Part shown: positions 38,610 to 47,718 of the stretch, in pieces | How positions within the stretch are numbered: the first letter of the stretch is position 1 | Layout: each line of letters opens with the position of its first letter | Assembly: GCA_947481575.1 (NCBI GenBank) | Contig: CANKGV010000009.1 | Span: forward strand, 1-64,000 | Reading direction: 5' to 3' | From: Alphaproteobacteria bacterium | GTDB taxonomy: Bacteria > Pseudomonadota > Alphaproteobacteria > UBA2966 > CAIVPW01 | Length of the DNA stretch: 64,000 nucleotides | Made by a program: the position numbers and the translations under genes | The notes under the pieces: generated by a model | What the model was told of the DNA's origin: nothing | Seen by the model: the letters and a program-made list of their open reading frames with translations, nothing else | Database searches by the model: none

Positions 38610-38625
38610 TGTTTCACGTGAAACA
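38610..38625. promoter_or_regulatory. parS centromere site 1
   Basis: Perfect 16-bp palindrome TGTTTCACGTGAAACA, the universal ParB-binding sequence. It lies between the mnmG stop and the rsmG start, about 0.6 kb from parA. Confidence 0.95.
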
Positions 38626-38634
38626 GTGGGCCTG

Positions 38635-39285
38635 ATGACGCCCGCCGAGTTCCAGGCCGCCACCGATGTTTCACGTGAAACAATGGCGCGCCTCGAGGTC
38701 TACGACGCCCTGCTGCGCAAGTGGCAGCGCACCATCAACCTGGTCTCCGCCTCCACCCTCGACGACGCCTGGCGCCGCCATTTCCTTGATAGCGCCCAGC
38801 TCGCGCCGCTCGCCGCCGGTGCCATCTGGCTCGACCTTGGCTCCGGCGCCGGCTTCCCCGGCATGGTGTTGGCGATCCTGGGCGTCGGCCACGTCCACCT
38901 CGTCGAAAGCGACCAGCGCAAGGCCGCGTTCTTACGTGAAGTCGCAGCGCACACGGCCGCTCCCGTGACGATCCACGCGGTCCGCATCGAGTCGCTGAGT
39001 CGGGCGGAAATCGGCCCCAAGGGCGCCGATGTGGTCACCGCCCGTGCGCTCGCCCCACTCGACAAGCTACTGGACGTTGCGGGTGCCCTGGTGTCCGACA
39101 CCGGTACCCTGTTGTTTCCCACCGGCCGCCACAGTGTTGCGGCTGCGTTGACGGAATCTCGCAAATCATGGAGAATCGACGTCACGGAAATTCCGAGCCG
39201 GACGCAATCGGACTCGGTGATCCTGCGGCTTCAAGGAATTCGCCATGCAGACGGCCACACACGCTCGGATCCTGGCGATCGCTAA
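38635..39285 (+). CDS. rsmG: 16S rRNA m7G527 methyltransferase RsmG (GidB)
   Basis: Methylates G527 of 16S rRNA with SAM. 216 residues. The start MTPAEFQAATDVSRETMARL is followed by LLRKWQRTINLVS and the SAM motif WLDLGSGAGFPGMVLAI. The segment DVSRET is encoded by the second parS site, so the DNA palindrome and the protein share these bases. GTG at 38626 is an alternative start. The last 41 bp overlap the start of parA. Confidence 0.96.
   Translation: MTPAEFQAATDVSRETMARLEVYDALLRKWQRTINLVSASTLDDAWRRHFLDSAQLAPLAAGAIWLDLGSGAGFPGMVLAILGVGHVHLVESDQRKAAFLREVAAHTAAPVTIHAVRIESLSRAEIGPKGADVVTARALAPLDKLLDVAGALVSDTGTLLFPTGRHSVAAALTESRKSWRIDVTEIPSRTQSDSVILRLQGIRHADGHTRSDPGDR
38667..38682. promoter_or_regulatory. 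parS centromere site 2 (inside rsmG)
   Basis: A second perfect TGTTTCACGTGAAACA, 57 bp from the first, located within rsmG codons 11-16 (D-V-S-R-E-T). Two close sites should form one ParB loading zone. Confidence 0.95.
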
Positions 39286-40039
39286 CCAAAAAGGCGGCGT
39301 CGGCAAGACCACCACGGCCATCAACCTCGCCACGGCCATGGCCGCGACCGGCCAGCGGGTCTTGCTCGTCGATGCCGATCCGCAAGGCAACGCCAGCACC
39401 GGCCTCGGCATTCCGCCGGCCAAGCGCACGATTGGCACCTACGAGCTGATCCTGGCCGAAGCCGGCGTGCTGGAAGCTGCCGTCACCACCGAGATTCCGG
39501 GGCTGGACGTCGTCCCCTCCACCGTCGACCTGTCCGGCGCGGAGTTGGACTTGGTGACGATGGACAACCGTGCCCACCGCTTGCGCGATGCGCTGCAGCC
39601 TGCGGTCTCCCAGTACGACTACATCCTGATCGACTGCCCGCCGTCCCTCGGCCTGCTGACCCTCAACGCGATGGTCGCGGCCGATGCACTGCTGGTGCCG
39701 CTGCAGTGCGAGTTCTACGCCCTCGAAGGATTGAGCCACCTACTGCGCACCATCGAGCGCGTGCGCGAGTCCTTCAACCCGACCCTTGAGATACAAGGGG
39801 TGGTGTTGACCATGTTCGACAAACGCAACAACTTGTCGGGGCAGGTCGCGGACGACGTGCGCGGGCATCTGGGCGACAAGGTCTATGCGACGGTGATCCC
39901 GCGCAACGTGCGCATCTCGGAAGCGCCGTCGTTCGGCAAGCCGGCGCTGCTCTACGACCACACCTGTTCGGGCAGCCAAGCCTACATCGACCTGGCCCGC
40001 GAAGTGCTGCGGCGCGAACGCGACCGGCTGGCAGCGTAA
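39245..40039 (+). CDS. parA: Chromosome partitioning ATPase ParA (Soj)
   Basis: A deviant-Walker ATPase that moves ParB-parS complexes. 264 residues. NQKGGVGKTTTAINLA is the deviant P-loop with the signature Lys; LLVDADPQGNAS is A'; and DYILIDCPPSLGLLT is Walker B. No N-terminal DNA-binding extension, as for chromosomal ParA. The ATG at 39245 has AAGGAA upstream and lies inside the end of rsmG. parB starts 10 bp after its stop. Confidence 0.98.
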   Translation: MQTATHARILAIANQKGGVGKTTTAINLATAMAATGQRVLLVDADPQGNASTGLGIPPAKRTIGTYELILAEAGVLEAAVTTEIPGLDVVPSTVDLSGAELDLVTMDNRAHRLRDALQPAVSQYDYILIDCPPSLGLLTLNAMVAADALLVPLQCEFYALEGLSHLLRTIERVRESFNPTLEIQGVVLTMFDKRNNLSGQVADDVRGHLGDKVYATVIPRNVRISEAPSFGKPALLYDHTCSGSQAYIDLAREVLRRERDRLAA

Positions 40040-40049
40040 GGATCTACCC

Positions 40050-41015
40050 ATGAGCGACGACGTAAAGCCCCGCCACGGTCTCGGCCGCGGACTATCGGCC
40101 CTGCTGGGCGACGGCCCCGTGGAAGTAAGCCGCAGCGACCGCAATCGTTCGTGGCGCGAAGTGCCGATCGAGCGCCTGCGCCCCGGCCGGTTCCAGCCGC
40201 GCCACCGGTTCGACCCGGCGGAGAGCGAAGCGTTGGTGGCTTCTATCCGCGAGCGCGGCATTCTGCAGCCGATCCTGGTGCGTCGAATCGCCGGCGGCGG
40301 CGCCGAGGAATCCTACGAGATCGTGGCCGGCGAACGCCGCTGGCGCGCGGCTCAGCAAGCCCAGTTGCATGCGGTGCCGGTGATTGTCCGCGAATTTTCC
40401 GACACCGAAGCCCTCCAGGTCGCGCTGGTCGAAAACCTACAGCGCCAGAACCTGACGCCAATGGAAGAAGGCGAGGGCTACAAACGCCTGATGGACGAAT
40501 TCAGCCACACCCAGGAGCAGGTGGCGCAGGCCGTTGGCAAGAGCCGCAGCCATGTCGCAAACTCCCTGCGCCTGCTCGGGCTACCCGACGAGGTGAAGGC
40601 GATGGTCGATGACGGCCGCCTGACCGCAGGCCACGCCCGTGCGCTGCTCGTGGCGCCGGACCCCGCCGCGCTGGCATTGCGGGCGGTGCGCCAAGGCCTC
40701 AACGTGCGCCAATTAGAGCGCATCGTGCAGAAGCGCCCGGGCCGTACGCGCGCCGCCACAGTTGCGGCGCCGAAGCCGGCGGACACCATCGCGCTGGAAC
40801 GCCAGCTGACCAATGCGCTCGGTCTGTCGGTGGTGATCGAGCACAAGGCGGACGGATCCGGCCAGGTGGTGCTCGCCTACCGCACCTTGGAACAGCTTGA
40901 TGAAATCTGCCGCCGTCTCACCGCGGCCGGCGCCGCGCCGGCAAAGCCCGACCCCAAGGCAACCGGCGGCAACATCCGCGAGTTCGTAACGCAGAACCGC
41001 ACTCCGCCGGTCTAG
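40050..41015 (+). CDS. parB: Chromosome partitioning protein ParB (Spo0J)
   Basis: A CTP-dependent clamp that loads at parS. 321 residues. N-terminal ParA-interaction segment RHGLGRGLSALLGD; the CTP-binding C-motifs are seen in RPGRFQPR and EIVAGERRWRAAQ; box II VALVENLQRQNLTPMEEGEGYKRLM; and the helix-turn-helix QEQVAQAVGKSRSHVANSLRLL. The C-terminal dimer domain is intact. It converges on the TPR-glycosyltransferase gene with stops sharing CTAG. Confidence 0.98.
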   Translation: MSDDVKPRHGLGRGLSALLGDGPVEVSRSDRNRSWREVPIERLRPGRFQPRHRFDPAESEALVASIRERGILQPILVRRIAGGGAEESYEIVAGERRWRAAQQAQLHAVPVIVREFSDTEALQVALVENLQRQNLTPMEEGEGYKRLMDEFSHTQEQVAQAVGKSRSHVANSLRLLGLPDEVKAMVDDGRLTAGHARALLVAPDPAALALRAVRQGLNVRQLERIVQKRPGRTRAATVAAPKPADTIALERQLTNALGLSVVIEHKADGSGQVVLAYRTLEQLDEICRRLTAAGAAPAKPDPKATGGNIREFVTQNRTPPV

Positions 41016-42598
41016 CGCCGGTCGAGCTCGGCGCGGACAGCCGAAATCACCGCCGCCCAGTCTCCGGCCACCGGTTGGCGGAACAGGCGTGCGGTCGGGT
41101 ACCATGGACTGTCGGCGCGATCGAGCAGCCAGCGCCATGTGACGTTGTACGGGAGCAGCAGCCACACCGGCTTGCCCAACGCCCCCGCCAAGTGCGCAAC
41201 GGCCGTGTCGACCGTCACCACTAGGTCGAGTTGGTCGATAAGTGCGGCGGTGTCGGCGAAACTCTTCAACTCGGTGGCGAACTCCCGAATCTCGGGGTGC
41301 GCGGCCAACGCGTCGCGATCCCCCGGCCGGACTTCGGTGTGCAGGCTGACGTACTGACGGCCCGGCACACACAGCGTGGCCAACTGCGCCAGCGGCACCG
41401 CGCGATCGTCGTCGGCCAACGCGCTACCGGTGAGCAGCGCCCCACTGCCGGACCACGCGAGCCCAACCCGCGGGCCCGTCCGCGTCCCAAGCCGGGCGTT
41501 CCACATGCGTGCCCGCGCCGGATCGGCGCACAGGTACGGCACCGCCGCCGGAACGCTATCGAGCGTCGTGCCGAACACCGCTGGCAGGTCCAGAAACGCG
41601 CAGTGATAGTCAAATGCCGGAAGCGCTCCGCCGCGCGCGACCACTTGCGCCACGCCCGGCATGCCCGACAAGAGCTCTACAAGCGATGGTTGTATATCCA
41701 GCACCACCGCAGCGCCGCGCGCTGCCACCAACGGCGCGTAGCGGCAGAACTGCAGAGTATCTCCGAAACCTTGTTCCGCGTGCAGCAGCACGGTCTTGCC
41801 GGCGAGGTCTGCGTCCAGACGCAACTGCGGTTGCGGGTAGTTCGGATGGACCGCCGCCGACTCCGGCGTACGCCAGCGCCATTGGTACTTTGCCCAGCCT
41901 GTCGCGAACTCGCCGAGCAACAGGCGGCACAGGCCTTCATTCAAGTGTGCCGCAGCGCTTGTGGGAGCGACGGCCTGGGCGCGGGCATAACTTTCGAGCG
42001 CTTCGCGGTGGCGGCGTAAGGACTGCAGAATCACCCCGCGGTTAACCCAAACATCGGGATCGCCCGGCTTCAGAGCGATCGCACGTTCATAAGCTGCCAG
42101 GGCCTCCTCGGGCCGGTGCAGAACGCGGAGGGCGTTGCCCCGGCCATGCCAGGCGTCGGCATTGCCCGGCGCGAGTACGGTGACGCGGTCATAGTCGGCC
42201 AGCGCCTCGGCGTGGCGGCCGAGATCGGCCAACGACAACCCCCGGTTGTAGCGCGCGCCTACGTTGCCGGGCTCAATCCGGAGCGCGCGGTCGTAACTGG
42301 CGAGCGCGTCCGCCGGGCGCTTCAACTGCCGCAGCACGTTGCCGTAGTTCACATGGACGCCGGCGTCGCTGGGCCGCGCGCGCACCGCGCGCGCGAGCAG
42401 GTCGGCGGCGGGTCCCGCACGGCCGGATTGACCTTCCAGAACGCCCAGCAAACTCAACGCTTCGAACGAACTGGGGTTGGCGGCGAGCACCGCGCGGTAC
42501 AGTTGCGCCGCCTGTTGCAGGTCACCGCGCTGATGGAACGCGTATCCGCGCATCAGCGCGGTTTGCGCCGCTCCGGGCGGAGTTCGCCCCGTGGCCAT
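41012..42598 (-). CDS. TPR-repeat protein with GT9-like glycosyltransferase domain
   Basis: 528 residues from ATG 42598. The first 290 or so are about eight TPR repeats with the consensus ALASYDRALRIEPGNVGARYNRG. The C-terminal half has KTVLLHAEQGFGDTLQFCRYAPLVAARGA, the family mark of TPR proteins with a glycosyltransferase-9 (heptosyltransferase-like) fold, and later VDTAVAHLAGALGKPVWLLLPYNVTWRWL, a nucleotide-sugar site. The acceptor is unknown; protein or envelope glycan glycosylation is possible. It lies two bases after holA. A longer frame to 42694 overlaps holA without support. Confidence 0.9.
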   Translation of the reverse strand: MATGRTPPGAAQTALMRGYAFHQRGDLQQAAQLYRAVLAANPSSFEALSLLGVLEGQSGRAGPAADLLARAVRARPSDAGVHVNYGNVLRQLKRPADALASYDRALRIEPGNVGARYNRGLSLADLGRHAEALADYDRVTVLAPGNADAWHGRGNALRVLHRPEEALAAYERAIALKPGDPDVWVNRGVILQSLRRHREALESYARAQAVAPTSAAAHLNEGLCRLLLGEFATGWAKYQWRWRTPESAAVHPNYPQPQLRLDADLAGKTVLLHAEQGFGDTLQFCRYAPLVAARGAAVVLDIQPSLVELLSGMPGVAQVVARGGALPAFDYHCAFLDLPAVFGTTLDSVPAAVPYLCADPARARMWNARLGTRTGPRVGLAWSGSGALLTGSALADDDRAVPLAQLATLCVPGRQYVSLHTEVRPGDRDALAAHPEIREFATELKSFADTAALIDQLDLVVTVDTAVAHLAGALGKPVWLLLPYNVTWRWLLDRADSPWYPTARLFRQPVAGDWAAVISAVRAELDRR

Positions 42599-42600
42599 GG

Positions 42601-43647
42601 TCAGCTGGCCGCGGTCCCGCGCCGCGCCGCGCTGGCAATGCGCAACACCGCGCGCCACGCGATGGCTTCGTCGGGCACATTCGTGCGCTTGCACTCAAGT
42701 TCCGCGTCGGCGAGCAACTCGAGAGCGCGGGCAAGTGAACCTGCGTTCCACGAGGCGATGGCCGATTCGTAAGCGTCCTTTTGCTTGAAGAACACCGGTG
42801 GCCGCAGCCCCGCCATCGCGCTGGCGGCGGAAGCGCCGCTCTCCACCAACCCCACGACTTGATGGACGCGCTGCAGATGACGGCCAACCGCGCGCAGCAC
42901 TCCGGTTGCGGTGGCGCCGCTTTGGAATGACCGGGCGAGCGCCCGGTCCAATCCGTGAATGTCCCCGGCAACGGCAGCGACACCGGCGTCGTCGAGGGTC
43001 ACTTCAGCGGAGTCCCCCAGGCACGCCGCCGCGTCAGCCACTGTGATCTCGGCGCCCTGTCCCACGTATAGGCTCAGCTTTTCCAGCTCGCCGCGCACCA
43101 CGGCGCGATCGCCGCCCAGCGCATTGCCGATCCACTCCACGGCCGTGCGATCGACCCGATGGCCAAGGGTGCGAAGCGTAGTTCCGACAAACGCGGTCAG
43201 GCCATCGCCCTCCTCCACGTAGCAGGGCAGCGCCGCTGCTTCCGGCGAGTCCTCGAACAACAACCGCAGTGCGGAACGCGCGCCCAAGTCGCCGGCATCG
43301 GCAATCACCAGGGATTCCGATTCCGGCTGCCGCCCGGCCCGCGCCGCCATCACGTTGGCAAACGCCTGGGCCAGGCCGTCGGTCGCCGCGCGCACCCGCA
43401 CCACACGGCGGCCGCCCCCGAACGACAAGGCCCCCGCCTCGTCGGCGAGCAACGCGGGGTCGGCGGCCACCGCGGCAGCGCTCAACTCGGCGAACCGGAA
43501 CGGGTCGGTGGCGTTCTTGCCCAGCACGGATTCGACCAGCGTCCGGGTCCGCTCCTGCACCAGACCGTAGTCAGGCCCGTACACCAGCACGCACGAGACC
43601 ACCGGCTTACGAACGAAGCTTTCGACGCCGCTGCCTTTGATCTTCAT
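42601..43647 (-). CDS. holA: DNA polymerase III delta subunit HolA
   Basis: The clamp-loader wrench that opens the beta clamp. 348 residues. MKIKGSGVESFVRKPVVSCVLVYGPDYGLVQERTRTLV is the usual alphaproteobacterial start, and RAVVRGELEKLSLY and the C-terminal KRTNVPDEAIAWRAVLRIA are delta-family segments. The ATG at 43647 lies 40 bp after lptE. leuS-lptE-holA is a conserved order facing parB. Confidence 0.95.
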   Translation of the reverse strand: MKIKGSGVESFVRKPVVSCVLVYGPDYGLVQERTRTLVESVLGKNATDPFRFAELSAAAVAADPALLADEAGALSFGGGRRVVRVRAATDGLAQAFANVMAARAGRQPESESLVIADAGDLGARSALRLLFEDSPEAAALPCYVEEGDGLTAFVGTTLRTLGHRVDRTAVEWIGNALGGDRAVVRGELEKLSLYVGQGAEITVADAAACLGDSAEVTLDDAGVAAVAGDIHGLDRALARSFQSGATATGVLRAVGRHLQRVHQVVGLVESGASAASAMAGLRPPVFFKQKDAYESAIASWNAGSLARALELLADAELECKRTNVPDEAIAWRAVLRIASAARRGTAAS

Positions 43648-43687
43648 GACGGACGCCTGCCATCGCGGGCCGGCCAATCCCGCAGCA

Positions 43688-44209
43688 TCACCGCCCGGCC
43701 GCAAATTCAACCGCTAGGCGCGTCCGCAATTCGTCCGCCAGCACACGGGCGGCGCGGTCTTCTGCGTCGCGTTCGGCGATCACGTTGGCGAATTCGGACT
43801 GCACCACATTGTAGGACGCAGTAGCTCGCACGGTGCCGGACGTGCGCGCCACCCGGGTAACCGGGTGCAGCAAAGCGTAGTTCGCAGTCAGAGTCAGGTT
43901 GAAACGCGTTACCGTCGCGTCGCGCTGAATGGCCAAGCCTTCCTTGGATTCCTTCAGGTCAACGAACAGTGTGTAGTCCGGCGCGGCTGGCTCCCCGAGC
44001 GGTGTGATGCGATCCAGCAGGTCGTTGCGCAGGGCCTGTCCGACCCGGCCATCGACGGCCAGAATCCGCACGCCCGCCAACTGCGCTGCGACCGGTGCCG
44101 CGCGATCGGTTCCCTCGGTGGCATACAGCGGGTGGAAGCCGCACGCCGTCAGCCACCCGGCCACCAACACGGCGGTCAACGGCAGCGGCCCGGCCGCTCG
44201 GGTACTCAT
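43688..44209 (-). CDS. lptE: LPS-assembly lipoprotein LptE
   Basis: A plug of the LptD translocon in the outer membrane. 173 residues. Lipobox [10 protein letters not shown] near residue 20 gives a lipidated Cys; the segment ACGFHPLYA is the alphaproteobacterial LptE signature. [14 protein letters not shown] and the C-terminal helix [18 protein letters not shown] are typical. ATG 44209 overlaps the leuS stop by 4 bp. Confidence 0.93.
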   Translation of the reverse strand: MSTRAAGPLPLTAVLVAGWLTACGFHPLYATEGTDRAAPVAAQLAGVRILAVDGRVGQALRNDLLDRITPLGEPAAPDYTLFVDLKESKEGLAIQRDATVTRFNLTLTANYALLHPVTRVARTSGTVRATASYNVVQSEFANVIAERDAEDRAARVLADELRTRLAVEFAAGR

Positions 44210-46788
44210 ACCACCAGGTTAACGATGCGGTCGGGAACGATAATCACCTTGCGGATCGCGCGGCCCTCCAGCGCTGTGCGAATGCGTTCCTGCGCCTGGG
44301 CTTCCGCCAGCGCCAGTTCGCGTACCGCAGCCTCAGCCATGCCGGGCACGATATCGATCGTGCCGCGCAGCTTGCCGTTTACCTGAACCCCGACGGTGAT
44401 CGTCAGTTCCTTTGCCAGCGCCGGTTCATGGCGGGGCCACGGCGTATCGACCAGCATGGTGCTGCGGCCGAGACGCGCCCACGCCTCCTCGGCCAAATGC
44501 GGCACCATCGGCGCCAGCAAGCCGGCCAGCGCTTCCAGCGCCTCGCGGCGCGCCCACGCCATGGCTGGCGACGGATTGGCGGTGGCCAACGCCTGGGTCA
44601 GTTCGTTGGTGAACTCGTAGATCTTGGCGATGGCGACGTTGAACCGGAACCGCTCCAGATCCTGGGTAATCTTGTCGATCGCCCGGTGGGTAAACGAACG
44701 CAGCTGCGCTGCGTCGTCCGGCCACGGGCCGCTCGGGGCCGGGGTGCCGGGGTTCGGCAACGCGTCGGCCGCATCGTCGAAGGTGCGCCACAACCGTTGG
44801 ACGAACCGGAACGCGCCGGCGGCGCCATCGTCGGTCCACTCCAGATCGCGTTCAGGTGGAGAATCCGACAGCATGAACCAACGGGCCGTATCGGCGCCGA
44901 ACTTTGCGATGATGATGCCGGGGTCGACGACGTTCTTCTTGGACTTCGACATCTTCTCGGACCGGCCGATCGTTACCGGCGCCCCGGTATCCTTGTGGAT
45001 CGGCTTGCCATCGGCCATCACCACATCGGTCGGGAACAGCCATTGGCCGCGCTCGTCGCGATACGTCTCGTGACCGACCATGCCCTGGGTGAACAGCGCG
45101 TCGAACGGCTCATCGAGCCCCACATGACCTGTGGCACGCAAAGCACGGGTGAAGAACCGCGAATACAACAGGTGCAGGACGGCGTGCTCGATGCCACCGA
45201 TGTACTGCTCGACCGGCAACCAGGCATCCACCGCCGCACGGTCGATCGCCTTGGCCGAACGCGGGGCGCAGAAGCGGGCGAAGTACCACGAAGAATCAAC
45301 GAAGGTATCGAGCGTATCGGTCTCGCGCTGGGCGGCCCGACCGCACGAGGGGCACTTGGTGTGCTTCCACGTCGGGTGGTTGTCGAGAGGATTCCCGGAC
45401 CCATCGAAGCGGGCGTCGTCGGGCAAAAGGACCGGTAGTTCTTTTTCCGGAACCGGGACCACTCCGCAGCTCGGGCAGTGGACGAACGGGATCGGGCAGC
45501 CCCAGTACCGCTGACGGGAGACACCCCAGTCGCGCAGGCGGAAGTTCACCTCGCGCTTACCGATGCCCATAGCTGCCAAACGGTCGGTCGCTTCGCGCTT
45601 GGCGTCCGGTACGGAACGACCGTTCAGGAACTCAGAATTGACCAGCACGCCATCGCCCGAGAACGCAACGTCACCGATCCCGAGAGCAGCCGGTTCCATC
45701 CCAGGCGGGCACACGACGGGCCGGACCGGCAAACCGTACCTGCGTGCGAAATCCAAGTCGCGCTGGTCATGGGCCGGGCAACCAAAAATGGCGCCGGTGC
45801 CGTACTCCATCAGCACGAAGTTCGCGATATAGACCGGTAGTTCGTGCCCTTCTACGAATGGATGAGCGGCACGAACGCCCGTATCAAAGCCGCGCTTTTC
45901 CGCACCCTCGATCGCTTCCTCACTGGTTCCCAGGCTCTGGCATTCCGCGATAAACGCACGTGCGGCTTTATTTGTCTCGCCGATCTCCTTTGCGAGCGAA
46001 TGATCGGCCGAAATCGCAAGAAAACTGGCGCCAAAAAGTGTGTCCGGTCGTGTTGTATAGACTTCCAGACCGTCCGATCGGCCACCTAGCGCGAATTTCA
46101 CCCGCGCCCCTTCCGAACGACCGATCCAGTTTCTCTGCATAGCCCGCACCCGCTCGGGCCAACGATCGAGCGTATCTAAAGCGGACAGAAGGTCGTCGGC
46201 GTATCGGGTGATCGCGAAGAACCACTGTTCCAATTCGCGCTTCTCGACTACCGCACCGGACCGCCAGCCGCGGCCTTCGATCACCTGTTCGTTTGCCAGA
46301 ACCGTCTGGTCGATCGGATCCCAGTTCACCTTCGCCTTGCGCCGGTAAACTAGGCCAGCCTTAAACAGGTCCAAGAACAGCTTCTGCTGGTGGGCGTAGT
46401 AGCCGGGGTGGCACGTCGCAATCTCGCGCGACCAGTCGATCGATAGCCCCATGCGCTGCAACTCGGCACGCATCGTCGCGATGTTTGCGTACGTCCATTC
46501 GCGGGGGTGAACACCCTTGTCGCGCGCGGCGTTCTCCGCCGGCAGTCCGAACGCGTCCCACCCCATCGGGTGGAGCACATTGAAGCCCTGCGAACGCTTG
46601 TACCGGGCGACCACGTCGCCGAGGGTGTAGTTGCGAACGTGGCCCATATGGATCCGTCCCGAAGGGTACGGAAACATCTCGAGCACGTAATATTTGGGAC
46701 GCGGGTCGTCGTCACGGCAGGTAAACGAGCCGTTGGCTGTCCAGGCCGCTTGCCACTTCGTCTCGGTCGCGCCGGCATCGTAACGCAT
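44206..46788 (-). CDS. leuS: Leucyl-tRNA synthetase
   Basis: Class Ia synthetase for tRNA-Leu. 860 residues, normal bacterial length. HIGH-type motif [19 protein letters not shown] near residue 40; a CP1 editing domain with the T-rich region [14 protein letters not shown] and the editing Asp area [10 protein letters not shown]; a zinc-type C-x2-C pair ([11 protein letters not shown] and KCPSCGRA); and [12 protein letters not shown] near residue 620. First of leuS-lptE-holA-TPR/GT. Confidence 0.98.
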   Translation of the reverse strand: MRYDAGATETKWQAAWTANGSFTCRDDDPRPKYYVLEMFPYPSGRIHMGHVRNYTLGDVVARYKRSQGFNVLHPMGWDAFGLPAENAARDKGVHPREWTYANIATMRAELQRMGLSIDWSREIATCHPGYYAHQQKLFLDLFKAGLVYRRKAKVNWDPIDQTVLANEQVIEGRGWRSGAVVEKRELEQWFFAITRYADDLLSALDTLDRWPERVRAMQRNWIGRSEGARVKFALGGRSDGLEVYTTRPDTLFGASFLAISADHSLAKEIGETNKAARAFIAECQSLGTSEEAIEGAEKRGFDTGVRAAHPFVEGHELPVYIANFVLMEYGTGAIFGCPAHDQRDLDFARRYGLPVRPVVCPPGMEPAALGIGDVAFSGDGVLVNSEFLNGRSVPDAKREATDRLAAMGIGKREVNFRLRDWGVSRQRYWGCPIPFVHCPSCGVVPVPEKELPVLLPDDARFDGSGNPLDNHPTWKHTKCPSCGRAAQRETDTLDTFVDSSWYFARFCAPRSAKAIDRAAVDAWLPVEQYIGGIEHAVLHLLYSRFFTRALRATGHVGLDEPFDALFTQGMVGHETYRDERGQWLFPTDVVMADGKPIHKDTGAPVTIGRSEKMSKSKKNVVDPGIIIAKFGADTARWFMLSDSPPERDLEWTDDGAAGAFRFVQRLWRTFDDAADALPNPGTPAPSGPWPDDAAQLRSFTHRAIDKITQDLERFRFNVAIAKIYEFTNELTQALATANPSPAMAWARREALEALAGLLAPMVPHLAEEAWARLGRSTMLVDTPWPRHEPALAKELTITVGVQVNGKLRGTIDIVPGMAEAAVRELALAEAQAQERIRTALEGRAIRKVIIVPDRIVNLVV

Positions 46789-46827
46789 GTCAGAAGGCTC
46801 GGATGTTAGCGGCCAGTACGACCGGTC

Positions 46828-47361
46828 TTATGGCTTCGCGTTGGCCTCGAGCCACATTTGGCGGGCACGCAACAGAATGGCGTTTTCGATATCGCCCGGG
46901 GTCCCGGTGTTGGCCGCCACGTCGCGCCACTCGACTGCCGGGTTGCCGCCGGCGCGTTGCTGGCGGAACACAGACACCTTCACGCCGTCGGAGCGCAGAC
47001 GTTTGTCCAACACGTATACCGTGAGCTTGAACCGCTCGGCCCCATTCGCCTCCGGCGGCGAGTACCAGTCCGTAATGATGACGCCACCAAACGGATCGAC
47101 CGACTGCAACGGGATGAAGCTGATGGTGTCGAGGCTGGCGCGCCACAGGAACGTGTTCACGCCGATCTCGCCACCCCCTTGCGCCTCGGTCGGGGCGTTG
47201 CCGAACAACACAATGCCCTGGGGGCCAAACAGGCCGGGCGCGCGCTCCGGTGCGGGCTGCGGCGGGGCGGGCTGGATGAAGTCACCACAGGCGCCCAGCG
47301 TTAAGGCGGACAGGAGCAGCAACGGCGGCACGAAAGCCGCCCTGACGGAGAACGACCGCAA
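46828..47361 (-). CDS. DUF3576-family lipoprotein
   Basis: 177 residues from a TTG at 47361 preceded by GGGAG (about 10 bp). Lipobox LTLGACGDF then a Pro-rich linker. The domain contains GGGEIGVNTFLWRASLDTISFIPLQSVDPFGGVIITDWYSPPEANGAERFK, the DUF3576 hallmark in alphaproteobacteria, where it usually precedes leuS as here (39-bp gap). Function unknown, probably envelope. The start is uncertain because no ATG or GTG lies near the signal peptide; the frame is open to 47445. Confidence 0.85.
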   Translation of the reverse strand: MRSFSVRAAFVPPLLLLSALTLGACGDFIQPAPPQPAPERAPGLFGPQGIVLFGNAPTEAQGGGEIGVNTFLWRASLDTISFIPLQSVDPFGGVIITDWYSPPEANGAERFKLTVYVLDKRLRSDGVKVSVFRQQRAGGNPAVEWRDVAANTGTPGDIENAILLRARQMWLEANAKP

Positions 47362-47718
47362 GGTTATTCCACTCCCAACTGTGCCCAGAACAGGCCTAGA
47401 GCTACCCGAGAACGTTGCGCCCGCGCAGCCAAACCCGCCGCGCACGCCGCCTGGAGTATAAGCGTCCCAAAGGGCCCCCGCAATTGCGGCGCCATGCGCA
47501 GATCGCCCCGGAACTGCTTGAGATCATTCAAAACCCAGATTGCGGCGAGAATGCAACAGTGCCAAAAATTCGACACAGTGCCGGTTCCGACGTGCTTGAC
47601 CCTTGCCCCCGACCGATGCGAGACATTCGGACGCCCTTCCGTGCCATCCCGCCCGGAAGGAGCACTGCAGTGAAATAATCAGTTGCGCAACGATCAAAGA
47701 CTGAGGAGAACGCGGGGA
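47362..47718. other. Divergent intergenic region upstream of the porin
   Basis: 357 bp without a gene, between the DUF3576 lipoprotein and the porin, so it must hold two promoters. A TTGACC at 47596-47601 is a possible porin -35, but no good -10 follows. A perfect 10-bp palindrome GTTGCGCAAC lies at 47682-47691, 27 bp before the porin start, and could be an operator. A GGAGGAG-like ribosome site (GAGGAG, 47703-47708) precedes the porin ATG. Confidence 0.4.
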
